Source: Nitrosomonas mobilis
GTDB lineage: Bacteria; Pseudomonadota; Gammaproteobacteria; Burkholderiales; Nitrosomonadaceae
DNA: 58,708 bases
Direction: 5' to 3'
Assembly: GCF_900103035.1 (NCBI RefSeq)
Contig: NZ_FMWO01000060.1
Coordinates: forward strand, 1-58,708
Shown here: piece after piece, positions 37,585 through 47,284 of the stretch
Layout: every line of letters starts with the position of its first letter
Numbering within the stretch: position 1 is the stretch's first letter
Notes under the pieces: model-generated
Told to the model about the DNA's origin: nothing
The model's input: the letters and a program-made list of their open reading frames with translations, nothing else
The model's database searches: none
Translations under genes and position numbers: made by a program

Positions 37585-38796
37585 TTACTGCTGTCCAAGC
37601 AGCTCCTGATAAACTGGCCGATACCCCGCCACGCTGCGCACCCAGTTGCGTTCAGTCTCGACATATTCACGCCCGGCCTGGCGAAGTGCCGGCCAACGTG
37701 CCGGCGCTCGCAGCAACGCGCTGACTTTCTCGGCAAGTGAATGTGGATCGCTGGTTTTGAATAACACGCCATTATGGCCATCGCGGATCAATTCACGATG
37801 TCCACCGACATCGGAAGCGGCAAGCAACTTTCCTTGCGCCATGGCTTCCAGTGGTTTTAAGGGAGTAACCAGATCGGTCAGACGCATGGAAAGACGCGGA
37901 TAAACGAGTACATCAATGATGCTGTAGTAACGCTGGACTTGTTCGTGCGGCACACGCCCGGTAAAAATCACCTTGTCTGCAATCCTCAACTCATTGGCCA
38001 ATTGCCGCAATTCAGCCTCCTGTGGCCCGCCGCCTACCAGCAGCAGACGTAAATCCGCATTATCTGCAAGCATCAATGGCAATGCCTGCAACAACACTGT
38101 CAATCCTTCATAAGCATAGAATGAGCCGATAAAACCGATAACCTGCCGGTTTCTTAACCCCAACCCATTCCTGAGTTCGTCATCGGTGGTCTGAATCATC
38201 GTAAAATTTTCCAGATCAACCGCATTAGGGATTACCGTAACTTTTCCGGGTGCAATCTGCCGTGCGATAATGTCCCCACGCAAGCCCTCGCAGATGGTGG
38301 TGATGGCATCAGCGTGATGTAATGCATGACTTTCCAATGCACGCGTCAATCGATAGCGAATACCCCATTCTGTGCTTGTACCATGATCAACGGCGGCATC
38401 TTCCCAGAAGGCACGCACTTCATATACCAGCGGGATCCGCAGTTTGCGCGCCACCCGCAGTGCGGCGACTGCATTCAATGAGGGCGAATGGGCATGCAGG
38501 ATATCCGGCTTGACTTGGGGAACGATTGTAAACAAACGTCGTGCCAGGCTGTTGATCACCGCCACTTGATTCAACACCGGGAATCTGTTCAGGTAACTAC
38601 CATCTTTTGGTGTACGAAAGAATTTCCAGTCATCCACCGTTTCTTCCAATTGCTCGCCACTTGCCTGCTTTTCGCCTGTCACATGAAAAGTCTCCCATCC
38701 CATGGCACGTTGCGCCTTCAGTATCGACAGAGTGCGGAAAGTATAGCCACTATGCAGCGGCAGGGAATGATCAAGTATGTGCAGGATGCGCATCAA
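37585..38796 (-). CDS. PEP-CTERM/XrtA-associated GT4 glycosyltransferase
   Basis: The 403-residue protein starts ILHILDHSLPLHSGYTFRTL, a start characteristic of the exosortase-A-associated glycosyltransferase group (TIGR04063-like). GT4 donor-site motifs follow: VIGFIGSFYAYEGLTVLLQA, LVGGGPQEAELRQLA, FTGRVPHEQVQRYY and LVTPLKPLEAMAQGKLLAAS. It is the first gene of the minus-strand run with GT4, PaaK-like and aroB. It is expected to extend the same extracellular polysaccharide started by the EpsB-type transferase at 23-24 kb. ATG 38796 is used; a second Met follows directly. Confidence 0.88.
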   Translation of the reverse strand: MMRILHILDHSLPLHSGYTFRTLSILKAQRAMGWETFHVTGEKQASGEQLEETVDDWKFFRTPKDGSYLNRFPVLNQVAVINSLARRLFTIVPQVKPDILHAHSPSLNAVAALRVARKLRIPLVYEVRAFWEDAAVDHGTSTEWGIRYRLTRALESHALHHADAITTICEGLRGDIIARQIAPGKVTVIPNAVDLENFTMIQTTDDELRNGLGLRNRQVIGFIGSFYAYEGLTVLLQALPLMLADNADLRLLLVGGGPQEAELRQLANELRIADKVIFTGRVPHEQVQRYYSIIDVLVYPRLSMRLTDLVTPLKPLEAMAQGKLLAASDVGGHRELIRDGHNGVLFKTSDPHSLAEKVSALLRAPARWPALRQAGREYVETERNWVRSVAGYRPVYQELLGQQ

Positions 38797-38907
38797 TCTG
38801 AAATTATGGGTGAATTAAAGTTATGGAGAGCCGCCGATAATAGCTGAAATTATATAGGCAACATGTTACCGCATCATTCGGTGAAGCATAGATGGAAACT
38901 ACAGCTT

Positions 38908-40020
38908 TTAAACCTGCCTTTTCGCGAGCGTTGCCATCAGGCGCATGTCTTTTCCAACCTGGCGCCAATCGAGATTTTGCAGTTCGATGCGATCAGATAA
39001 ATGAATCAACTCACCGAGCGCGAGCATACCCCTTGCCTGATCACCCAACAGCATCGGTGCAAGATAAAGAATCATTTCATCTACCAGACCACATGCTGCG
39101 AGCGCACCATTCAACGTTGCACCCGCTTCAATCAGCAATTCGTTGATTTCCAGCTTGGCAAGGCTGGTCATGACGGCATATAAATCGACCTTACCAGCTT
39201 GCTCCGGCACCACCATGACATCTGCCCCCGCCTGTTGCAAGGATTGTATTTTCCGCTGATCGGTTGTCGTGGTGAAAACCCAGGTCTGCCCACCTTCCTC
39301 TGCCAGGATTTTTGCTTGCAAAGGTAGGCCGAGAGAGGTATCGAGCACCACTCGCACCGGTTGTCGGCTAGTTTCAACGTGCCGCACGTTCAGCTGCGCA
39401 TCATCCGATAAAATCGTGCCGATCCCAGTCAGGATCGCGCAGGAACGCGCGCGCCATTGATGTGCATCCCGCCGGGCTGCCTCACCAGTGATCCATTTAC
39501 TTTGTCCATTGCGCAACGCAGTTTTTCCGTCGAGACTGGCGGCAATCTTCATCCGCACCCAAGGACGGCCAAGCTGCATGCGGGTGATAAAACCAATATT
39601 CAATGCCTGTGCCTCGGCGGATAACAATCCAGTCTGTACCACTATTCCGGCTGCCCGTAGCTGCCTGATACCTTCGCCATTGACTTTGGAGTTGGGATCC
39701 AGCATAGCGATAATTACGCAGCTAACCCCAGCATCAATTAATGCCCGTGTACAGGGTGGCGTGCGCCCCTGATGGCTGCAAGGTTCCAAGGTCACATATA
39801 CGGTCGCACCACTCGCAAGTGGGCCGGCTGCACGTAACGCATGAATTTCTGCATGTGGCTCTCCTGCACGCCTATGCCAGCCACTCCCCACCACCTGGCT
39901 ATTCTTGACGACCACGCATCCTACGCGCGGATTGGGTGTGGTGGTATACAGCCCATACTCCGCCAGACGCAGTGCCTGTGCCATCCAGACATGATCAGCG
40001 GAACTAAATGACATACACAC
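38908..40020 (-). CDS. ribD: Riboflavin biosynthesis deaminase/reductase RibD
   Basis: The 370-residue bifunctional enzyme performs two steps from the GTP-derived pyrimidine to 5-amino-6-ribitylaminouracil phosphate. The N-terminal deaminase has zinc motifs PHAEIHALR and TLEPCSHQGRTPPC. The C-terminal reductase domain begins about residue 145 (VRMKIAASLDGKTAL) with LIEAGATLNGALAACGLVDE. The length is normal. ATG 40020 or ATG 40014 may be used. It lies 6 bp after the P-type ATPase stop on the same strand; this pairing is probably incidental. Confidence 0.96.
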   Translation of the reverse strand: MCMSFSSADHVWMAQALRLAEYGLYTTTPNPRVGCVVVKNSQVVGSGWHRRAGEPHAEIHALRAAGPLASGATVYVTLEPCSHQGRTPPCTRALIDAGVSCVIIAMLDPNSKVNGEGIRQLRAAGIVVQTGLLSAEAQALNIGFITRMQLGRPWVRMKIAASLDGKTALRNGQSKWITGEAARRDAHQWRARSCAILTGIGTILSDDAQLNVRHVETSRQPVRVVLDTSLGLPLQAKILAEEGGQTWVFTTTTDQRKIQSLQQAGADVMVVPEQAGKVDLYAVMTSLAKLEINELLIEAGATLNGALAACGLVDEMILYLAPMLLGDQARGMLALGELIHLSDRIELQNLDWRQVGKDMRLMATLAKRQV

Positions 40021-40026
40021 TCCGCC

Positions 40027-42744
40027 TCAACATTTTGCAGCTCTGAAATGGCGCAGCAAATATTTCTCTGTTTCGACAATCAGAAACAGTATCAAGCCGA
40101 ACAGCAGAATTCTTGACCACGCTGCCAGATCAATGCTGGCTGTTGCAAATAACTGCTGCATGTAGCCATTGTAGGTAAGTAACAATTGCAGAACCAGCAA
40201 TAGCACAATCGTCAGCAGTACATAAGGATTGCCAGTAAAATCTCGCCACTTGAGCACAGGTGCCAGCATATAACGGCAATTGAAGAGATAAAACATTTCA
40301 CCGACGACAAGTGCGTTGACGGCTGTCGTACGACAAACTTCGAGGCTCGCCCCTGCAGCCTGCTGCCAATAATAAAGCCCCAGAGCGCCTACGGTAAGCA
40401 ATATAGAAGCACATCCGATTTGCCACAGCATGAAGGTATCGAGAATGAAGCCTTTAGGGTCTCTTGGTGGGCGCTGCATAATCGCGGGTTCTGCCTGCTC
40501 GAAAGCCAAAGCCATCGATAAGGTTACCGCTGTCACCATATTGATCCACAATATCTGTACCGGCGTGATGGGTAGCACCATACCCAATAAAATGGCAATG
40601 CCCAGTATGGCTGCCTGCCCACCGCTGACAGCAAGCGTGTAGACGATGGTTTTGCGAATATTGTCGTAGACTCTGCGCCCTTCTTCCACCGCATAGGTGA
40701 TAGACGCAAAATTATCATCGGTAATCACCATCTCTGCTGCCTCCTTGGCAACTTCGGTACCTTCCCTTCCCATGGCTACGCCGATATCCGCACGTCGCAG
40801 TGCAGGTGCATCGTTAACGCCATCGCCCGTCATGGCAACAATCTCACCATTAACCTGCATTGCTTCCACCAGGCGCAGCTTGTGTGCGGGACTCGCTCGT
40901 GCAAAGACATCGACAGTTTTGACTGCTTCTGTAAGCTGCTGATCATCGAGTGTGTCCAGTTCGCCACCTGTCAAGGCAGTCTGCCCATCACCGATACCCA
41001 GTTGCAGCCCAATGGCTTTGGCAGTCGCCACATGATCGCCCGTGATCATTTTTACCCGTATTCCCGCCGAACGGCATGCCGTTACTGCAGCAATCGATTC
41101 CTCACGTGGTGGATCAATAATACCAACCAGACCCAGCAGGACAAAACCGTCATTTGCATTTTCAAACACGAGCGCCGTCTGTGCCACCTCAACCTGTTTG
41201 ACCGCCAATGCCAGTACCCGTTGCCCCTGTGCTGCAGTCTCATCCATAGTCACTTGCCAGAAATCTTCATCAAGCGGCTGTTCACCCGCAGCAGTCCGCT
41301 GACTCCCGCACCTGGTCAATACCGCTTCGAGCGCACCCTTCAAATAAATAAAACCATGCCCGGCGTGATCATGATGTAACGTTGCCATGAAACGGTGCTC
41401 GGACTCAAATAAAATGGTATCAATACGTGGATAGGCTTTCTGTTCAAAAATCGGATCAAGCCCCGCCTTCATCGCCAGCACCAGCAACGCGCCGTCTGTC
41501 GGGTCACCCTCAAGCGACCAGTTGTTGTGTTCCTCTTTCAGCCGTGCATCATTGCACAACAGCGCAACCCGGAATATATCAGCGAATTCTGGATGGTCTG
41601 TCACAAAAAATTCCTTATCCTGCAGCGTAAATCCACCGTGCAGCGCATAGCCTACGCCGCTGACAGCTAATTGATGCTCTGCAGAAACGATGCGTTGCAC
41701 GGTCATCTCATTACGGGTTAACGTTCCGGTTTTGTCCGAACAGATAATGGTAACCGAGCCCAATGTTTCGACCGCCGGCAAGCGCCGGATGATGGCATGA
41801 CGCTTTGCCATTGATCGCACTCCTAACGCCAGCGTAATAGTCATGATGGCGGGCAATCCCTCCGGAATCGCTGCAACGGCAATACTGACCGCAGCAGTAA
41901 AAATCTCGCCGGATGTATAGTCATGCAGCAGCAAACCGTATAGCAGCAGACTGACTGCCAGTACGATAATGACTACCGCCAGCCAGCGGCCAAACACTGC
42001 CATTTGCCGCAGTAAAGGAGTCTCCAGCACATCAACACGTCGCAACATGGCGTTGACATGCCCGATTTCGGTTGTGTCACCCGTTGCAACGACCACCCCC
42101 ATCCCCTGGCCATAAGCTACGAGTGTACTGGAATATGCCATGCAGAAACGATCACCTAGCTCTGCGTTTTTTTCGACTGGCATTACATTTTTCTCCACCG
42201 CCTCAGATTCTCCAGTCAGTACCGCTTCCTCAATTCGCAGATTTTTGACGCTGACCAAACGAAGATCTGCCGGGACCTTATCACCGGATTGCAGCATAAC
42301 CACATCACCCGGCACCAATTCCTCCGCAGCAATCTGTCTGCGACGGCCCTCCCGTAGTACGGTTGCTTCAAGCGACAACATCTTGCGGATGGCATCCAGT
42401 GCCTGTTCTGCTTTGCCTTCCTGAACGAAGCCAGTCAAGGCATTGATTACGACGACACCGATAATCACTGCTGTATCAATCCATTGTTGCAAGAAAGCCG
42501 TTACCAGCGCTGCAGCAAATAATACATAGATCAGAACATTATGAAACTGCAACAGAAAACGCATCCAGGCACTATGAGTTTTGGGGGAACGCAAGCGGTT
42601 GGTGCCATAGCGTCGCTGGCGTATCTCCACTTCCTGCTGTGTCAATCCCTGTGGAGTCGATTGCAGAAAAACCATCACCTTCTCGCTTGTCTGGTAATGC
42701 CAGGCAGTGACTTTCTGCCCGGCATCCAAGTCATTTTCCCCCAT
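40027..42744 (-). CDS. P2-type cation-transporting ATPase (Ca/Mn-like)
   Basis: The 905-residue pump has the full P-type set: TGES in the actuator domain (EEAVLTGESEAVEKN), PEGLPAIMTI in helix 4 (ion-site motif of P2A pumps), phosphorylation motif SDKTGTLTRNE, nucleotide-domain KGALEAVL, MITGDHVATA and TGDGVNDAPALRRAD. About ten membrane helices are seen, with four at the C-terminus. It is most like the PMR1/SPCA calcium or manganese group, since helix 6 holds NMVTAVTLSMALAFE. It acts in the inner membrane and would export or sequester divalent cations; the exact ion cannot be read from sequence. Confidence 0.92.
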   Translation of the reverse strand: MGENDLDAGQKVTAWHYQTSEKVMVFLQSTPQGLTQQEVEIRQRRYGTNRLRSPKTHSAWMRFLLQFHNVLIYVLFAAALVTAFLQQWIDTAVIIGVVVINALTGFVQEGKAEQALDAIRKMLSLEATVLREGRRRQIAAEELVPGDVVMLQSGDKVPADLRLVSVKNLRIEEAVLTGESEAVEKNVMPVEKNAELGDRFCMAYSSTLVAYGQGMGVVVATGDTTEIGHVNAMLRRVDVLETPLLRQMAVFGRWLAVVIIVLAVSLLLYGLLLHDYTSGEIFTAAVSIAVAAIPEGLPAIMTITLALGVRSMAKRHAIIRRLPAVETLGSVTIICSDKTGTLTRNEMTVQRIVSAEHQLAVSGVGYALHGGFTLQDKEFFVTDHPEFADIFRVALLCNDARLKEEHNNWSLEGDPTDGALLVLAMKAGLDPIFEQKAYPRIDTILFESEHRFMATLHHDHAGHGFIYLKGALEAVLTRCGSQRTAAGEQPLDEDFWQVTMDETAAQGQRVLALAVKQVEVAQTALVFENANDGFVLLGLVGIIDPPREESIAAVTACRSAGIRVKMITGDHVATAKAIGLQLGIGDGQTALTGGELDTLDDQQLTEAVKTVDVFARASPAHKLRLVEAMQVNGEIVAMTGDGVNDAPALRRADIGVAMGREGTEVAKEAAEMVITDDNFASITYAVEEGRRVYDNIRKTIVYTLAVSGGQAAILGIAILLGMVLPITPVQILWINMVTAVTLSMALAFEQAEPAIMQRPPRDPKGFILDTFMLWQIGCASILLTVGALGLYYWQQAAGASLEVCRTTAVNALVVGEMFYLFNCRYMLAPVLKWRDFTGNPYVLLTIVLLLVLQLLLTYNGYMQQLFATASIDLAAWSRILLFGLILFLIVETEKYLLRHFRAAKC

Positions 42745-42820
42745 GAATCATGACTCCTTTTCAATTAATTCAGTATTCATGCTACGATTTTAGCCTGTTC
42801 ACAATTTGTAGGAGCCCTAG

Positions 42821-43357
42821 ATGAAGTTTTCGAAACAGATTACCGTGTTGTTCATCCTGTTTACATTATTGATTGCCAACTGGGCGGTTGCTAAAGGTCT
42901 GGTTCCCTATCCCGCCCAAGTCAACAACATCATGCGTTACCAACGGGTAGCACCCAATATAGCCACTTCTGGTGCGCTTGATAGCAGCGCCATTCAAGAG
43001 TTGGTCAAGCATGGTTTCCGTACGGTTATTGATGTGCGCGCCGAGCAGAAGAGCACGGATAGCGAAAGGCTGGCAATCAAAAAGACCGATATGGAATATT
43101 TCAATATTCCTGTTACGCGGGAGGGTATAGACGAATCACAACTGGCTGCTTTCAAGGAAGTCCTTGCGCAAGCAACCTCGCCGATTCTGCTGCATTGCAG
43201 CACCGGGAACCGCGCTGGGGCAATGTGGACGGTTTACCGGCTTAGTGAGGGAATACCGGCAGATCGTGCTTTCAAAGAAGGCCGTGCTGCTGGCATGAGT
43301 GAAGCCATGACAAAGATCATCAAAGAGAAATGGTGCCAGGATCGTGATGATTGTTAA
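42821..43357 (+). CDS. Secreted cysteine phosphatase-like protein
   Basis: The 178-residue protein has a signal peptide (TVLFILFTLLIANWAVA) and a small dual-specificity-phosphatase-like domain. The active-site loop is LLHCSTGNRAGAMW (HC-X5-R), and FRTVIDVRAEQKS is the strand before it. This resembles the BLH/TIGR01244 group of rhodanese-like phosphatases, but it is exported. Substrates are unknown; a periplasmic phosphatase role is inferred. An AGGAG-type site precedes the ATG. It is divergent from the P-type ATPase and followed by a decayed gene. Confidence 0.85.
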   Translation: MKFSKQITVLFILFTLLIANWAVAKGLVPYPAQVNNIMRYQRVAPNIATSGALDSSAIQELVKHGFRTVIDVRAEQKSTDSERLAIKKTDMEYFNIPVTREGIDESQLAAFKEVLAQATSPILLHCSTGNRAGAMWTVYRLSEGIPADRAFKEGRAAGMSEAMTKIIKEKWCQDRDDC

Positions 43358-43390
43358 TCGTATAAATGGTTATAACTGAAGACTCAGTGA

Positions 43391-43756
43391 AAAATAATTG
43401 ACCGGAATCACAAATACGCTTGGCAAACGGTTCTGCTGGGCTTATCTAAGCACGAACTTATTGGAACCTGAAGAACCGTCCAGGCAGAAAAAGCTTTCCT
43501 GGCAATGCTCCGATACGGGCTGGCGCAAACGCGGCACTTCACCACTGCCCAACCAGAAAACCAGATTTACAGGATTGGCGGTTTGTATCCAACAGTACAG
43601 GCAGCGCGCGAGCGATTCCTCGCCGCTGCTGCCGGTTTGTTCGGTATCGCGGAAAGTGTCGAAAGTAGAAACTACTGATACGCACCTGCCTCGCAGGTTT
43701 ACATCCCACCCACAGAAAATGACCCCAAAAAAGAACTTCATGTAGATTTATTATGA
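43391..43756 (+). pseudogene. Decayed gene in one frame with two internal TGA codons
   Basis: One plus-strand frame of 122 codons reads continuous protein: DRNHKYAWQTVLLGLSKHEL, then AEKAFLAMLRYGLAQTRHFT and RIGGLYPTVQAARERFLAAA, ending VYIPPTENDPKKELHVDLL. Stops interrupt it at 43469-43471 and 43676-43678, and no good start is present. Reads of this quality across two stops indicate a recently inactivated gene. The family was not recognised. Confidence 0.5.
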
Positions 43757-43853
43757 TGTGTCACAGACCTCGCAGCACAGACATCGTCGACAACGTCCAT
43801 CTTTAGCCAGCGCCCCAAACACCTGCAAAGAAACTCGCCAGCAGTTAGATAAG

Positions 43854-45495
43854 TCAGAAATCAATCTGTAAACGTGTTTCAAGCATATTCAGATCGGCGT
43901 TATTGAAGCCAGCACTACGCTTATCTGCAACACCTGACGTGTTAATGTTCAATACATGGATAAAATTGGTCATCATGCGGATATTCGGGTAGGGATACCA
44001 GTTAAGAGCTATTTTGAAAGCACTCATCTTGCCGCCTCGGACGACACCATCATTTAGATCAATGAAATCATAGCCTGCCGCAATTTCCCAGGCACCCCAG
44101 CCACCATTCTTAAGATCCAGATTTCGATTAGGCACGATCCGATTCCAGGTGCCGGTTTTAGCACGGTAATTACGAGATTCACCGGTCAGAAAATAACTGG
44201 CGTACCCATATGCACCCCAAATTGACTCACCACCATAACCACTTCCAAAAATATCAGTCTGGATATATTCACTTTGCAGTGAGAATGGACCATATACCAT
44301 AGTCATTTCTGCGCCATATCGATTATAGTTATTGATCTGGCGCGAGCCGGATTCGCCTTTTATACCGGTTGTCAGATTACCAGTATTCAGTATGTTGGTA
44401 CGATCGACGTTGGTACCTGGAAATGCAGTAAATGACATACCGCCATTGTTGAATTGACCATCAGCTCTGAACTGGTTATTAACAGTAGTATGGCCTCCTG
44501 ATCCGCCTATATGAAGAAACCTGGTGTTGCTTTCCCACCATGGTAAGAATGAGATTCTTCCGATCACCTCCCATCCCGTGTCTCCTGAACCATTGTTACG
44601 GCTATTATTGCCATTTGGATTAACTGAGGTTGCTGCAGTTGACCAACTGCCTATTGGTTCGGTTTGAAAAGCTATACCGGCTTGCCAGCGATCTTCGTTC
44701 CAGTTTGCTCCAATACCGGTTTTGTATGTATTGGGGTTGTCAACAAATGTATTGGCGATCATGTTTCGTTCGATAAAAGTCAGGAAACGGTTGCTGGTCG
44801 CTTCTTCCAAGCTGAAAGGTTCTTTAAACGAACCAATTTTCAATGAAAATGGATCATAATAGCTCCACCGCAGGAAAGCATCGGTGATGCCGGATGTAAC
44901 AGACCCATTACCTCGACTGAAATCGAATTCAAATTTGTAATCCCAGACACGATAAATCTTACCAGCTACCCCTAGACGGGCGCGGCGAATATTGGCCCCA
45001 CTATTCAATTCATTGGGCAAGGCAATGCCTGTTGCAGGCAGTACATCATTGGTGATGTTATATTGCGAATCAACTTGAAAGCGGCCATCGATAGCAGCAG
45101 TGAAATTTCCATCAGCAGATTCGAAATGTAATCCGGGGCCGTATTTCGGCTGAACTTTCTCAGTTTCTTCTTTTATACGATTTTCCAGTGATTCAATTTC
45201 TTTGGATTTTTGAGCAAGCTCTTCCTTAATGGTCGCTAACTCTGGCTGTCGAACAGTGCTCTGCTCTGATATTTGTGCTGGTGAATCTTCTGCTCTGACA
45301 AATGACCCCAAGCGTTGACGACCATGCCCGGGCTCGGAAAATATCTGATTTGTCTCGGGGTCAGTATAAAGATCCAGTGCCTGGGCAGATATCATTATCA
45401 AATTCAACACGAAGAAAAAAACAAAGGAGAGCGAAGCAGATTTTCTTTTCTCAGTTAAAAAAAAAACGTGTTAACAAAAATTTACCAAGATTCAT
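43854..45495 (-). CDS. OprO/OprP-type porin with homopolymer-interrupted signal peptide
   Basis: The body (GTG 45410 to 43854, 518 residues) is an outer-membrane porin with an N-terminal coiled coil (ELATIKEELAQKSKEIESLE) and a 16- to 18-strand barrel (YKFEFDFSRGNGSVT, LKIGSFKEPFSLEEATSN, FMERNMI-like), ending MLETRLQIDF with terminal Phe. The best start is ATG 45495 (GGAAA 8 nt upstream), giving MNLGKFLLTRFFF. A T10 run (45457-45466) then shifts the frame to a stop. With nine T the reading joins LTEKRKSASLSFVFFFVLNL in the porin frame and makes a complete signal peptide. As written, translation must use GTG 45410 or depend on slippage. The family takes up phosphate or other anions. Confidence 0.85.
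45457..45466 (+). repeat. A10/T10 homopolymer in the porin leader
   Basis: Ten consecutive A (T on the coding strand) fall between the porin ATG and its body. Loss of one base fuses the two frames. Such tracts are classic slipped-strand switches, although sequencing error or simple decay would look the same. Confidence 0.6.
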
Positions 45496-45646
45496 GACAT
45501 TTCCAGTTATTGAATTATTAATTGAGGAAGGAATCTTAATTTTCTTATGTTGCATTTTTATGACACTTCGTTTGCTAGACCAATGTCATTTCCAGAAGGC
45601 GAGCATGGCGGCCGACACCCCACGAATTACCGAGCGCGGTGTGTAG

Positions 45647-46118
45647 AGCGTGAAGAACACGGACACGGCAGGTCAGGTCAGGTCAGGAGGGTTATGACGC
45701 GGGTAAGAAGACTTCGGGCAAGCGCCAATCGCGGTGGACACGCAGGGGCTGCTGCACGCGGTGGCCCTAACCACAGCCAAGGTGACAGACCGGAAAGGAG
45801 TGCTACAGGCGCTGCGCCGCTGTAAACCTAAACTTGGGCAGGTGCAAACCCTGCTGTGCGACAGCGGCTATGTGGGCCAGCCCTTTGCACAGGGTGTGCG
45901 CGAATCCTGGTCGCGCATATGCAAATACAGATTGTCAAACGCAGCGAACTACACACCTTCAAGGTCATGCCTAAGCGATAGATCGTCGAGCATAGCTTCG
46001 TCTGGCTGGAAAAGAATAGAAAACTGCGAAAGAACCGTGAGCGAATGAACAACACCATTTGCAGTTCTTCCACTTGGCATTCCTGGCCTTTCTACTCAAA
46101 AGGTTTTTAACAGGTTCT
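45647..46118 (+). pseudogene. IS5-family transposase fragment, several frameshifts
   Basis: Over three frames the sequence reads SVKNTDTA, EGYDAGKKTSGK, AVDTQGLLHAVALTTAKVTD, CDSGYVGQPFAQGVRE, VKRSELHTFKVMPKR and VEHSFVWLEKNRKLRKN. This is the catalytic half of an IS5-family transposase with at least three shifts and a stop. A GGTCA triplicate at about 45671-45685 lies at one damaged point. The N-terminal half is missing. It ends where GC-rich arsenic-type sequence starts. Confidence 0.7.
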
Positions 46119-46211
46119 TAAACTACCGGCGACCCGGCTTATATCGAGCACGCCCGCAAAGTCGCGGCGCGGGCGACAACCTTAAACACTGAAAGAGAGA
46201 AGAAAAATTGA
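46119..46211 (+). pseudogene. C-terminal stump of the gene before the BASS permease
   Basis: A GC-rich frame TTGDPAYIEHARKVAARATT then LNTEREKKN ends at TGA 46209-46211, overlapping the TTG start of the permease (TTGA). This is normal operon coupling, so the stump is the tail of an upstream gene cut away by the IS5 fragment. The family is not recognisable from 30 residues. Confidence 0.45.
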
Positions 46212-47161
46212 GCCTGCGCGACCGTCTGGAACACCATCAAGTCATCATTTACTTCGCGGCCGTGGTGGTCGCGGTGGCTGTCGCGCTTCTGGTGCCGGGC
46301 ACTGACGCGCTGGAAAGTGAGATTAACCCGGCGCTGGCCCTGATGCTTTTCGTCACTTTCTTACAGGTGCCGCTTGCCGATCTGGGCCGCGCCTTCATTC
46401 GCGTTCGCTTCCTGGGTGCGTTGATGGTGTCAAATTTCGTCGTCGTGCCGTTACTGGTCGCGCTCCTGGTGCAGTTCCTGCCGGCCGACCCAATGGTGCG
46501 GCTCGGCTTGCTCCTGGTACTGCTGATGCCCTGCATCGACTACGTAGTAACGTTCTCGCACATCGGCCGCGCCGATGCCCGGCTGCTGCTGGCTTCCACG
46601 CCAGTGCTGCTAGTCGCGCAAATGCTCCTGCTGCCGGTCTATCTCGGCGTGCTCCTGGGCGATGCCTCGACCGACCTGGTGCAGTTAGGGCCGTTCTTTC
46701 ATGCTTTCGTGTGGCTGATCGCCGTTCCCCTGGTGTCGGCCGCCGTGGTGCGGGTATGGGCAGCACGAAGCAAGGCCGGGGCGCGCGTCGCGGCCGGCCT
46801 GGGCCTGCTGCCGGTGCCGGTAACCGCCCTGGTGCTGTTTATCGTCGTGGCAGCCGTAGTGCCGCAGCTAGGAGCCGCTATCGAGGCCGCCTTGCGCGTC
46901 CTGCCGCTCTATGTGGCCTTCGCCGTAGTCGCGCCCCTGATCGGTTGGACAGTCGCCCGCGTGGCTCGGCTGGAAGCGCCGGCCGGCCGCGCCGTGGCGT
47001 TCAGCTCGGCCACGCGCAATTCCCTGGTCGTGCTGCCGCTGGCCCTGGCGGTGCCGGGAGCCATCCCGGTGCTGCCGGCTATCATCGTGACGCAAACGAT
47101 GATCGAATTGGTCGCCTCAGTGATCTACATGCGCCTGATGCCGAAGCTCGGTGCCGATTAG
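46208..47161 (+). CDS. BASS-family permease, arsenic-resistance type
   Basis: The 317-residue protein has about ten membrane helices (VIIYFAAVVVAVAVALLV, ALALMLFVTFLQVPL, LLLVLLMPCIDYVVTFSHIG, AVVPQLGAAIEAALRV). The pattern fits the bile-acid/sodium symporter superfamily in the branch annotated as arsenic resistance proteins (Acr3-related); SSATRNSLVVLPLALAVPG matches the conserved crossover segment. A Cys lies in the helix-4 region (MPCIDY), as in Acr3, where a Cys is needed for arsenite efflux. TTG is used as start after AGAGAGAAG. The DNA is strongly GC-rich and lies between an IS5 relic and Tn3-type repeats, so it was acquired. Confidence 0.78.
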   Translation: MSLRDRLEHHQVIIYFAAVVVAVAVALLVPGTDALESEINPALALMLFVTFLQVPLADLGRAFIRVRFLGALMVSNFVVVPLLVALLVQFLPADPMVRLGLLLVLLMPCIDYVVTFSHIGRADARLLLASTPVLLVAQMLLLPVYLGVLLGDASTDLVQLGPFFHAFVWLIAVPLVSAAVVRVWAARSKAGARVAAGLGLLPVPVTALVLFIVVAAVVPQLGAAIEAALRVLPLYVAFAVVAPLIGWTVARVARLEAPAGRAVAFSSATRNSLVVLPLALAVPGAIPVLPAIIVTQTMIELVASVIYMRLMPKLGAD

Positions 47162-47176
47162 GCGAGCCACCCAAGC

Positions 47177-47284
47177 ATGAGCGCATCGGACAGGCTCACG
47201 GAGTCGGTAACCGTGTATAGCAAGCCGACCGCGCCACCCCTGTTCTCATCCCGCGCAGCACGAAAGCAGCGGTACGTCCTTGCT
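47177..47284 (+). pseudogene. 5' fragment of a gene cut by a Tn3-type repeat, possibly redoxin
   Basis: ATG 47177 follows the permease stop by 15 nt and begins SASDRLTESVTVYSKP. VTVYSKP is the usual start of NrdH-type glutaredoxins, but the C-x-x-C that should follow is not present. The frame then runs into the terminal repeat at 47285. It is probably a truncated operon member; the redoxin identity is a guess from seven residues. Confidence 0.3.

Noticed and set aside
43398..43745. Open frame of 115 codons after the phosphatase
   Set aside because: Its composition is unlike protein; the real signal is in the neighbouring frame, which has two TGA codons.
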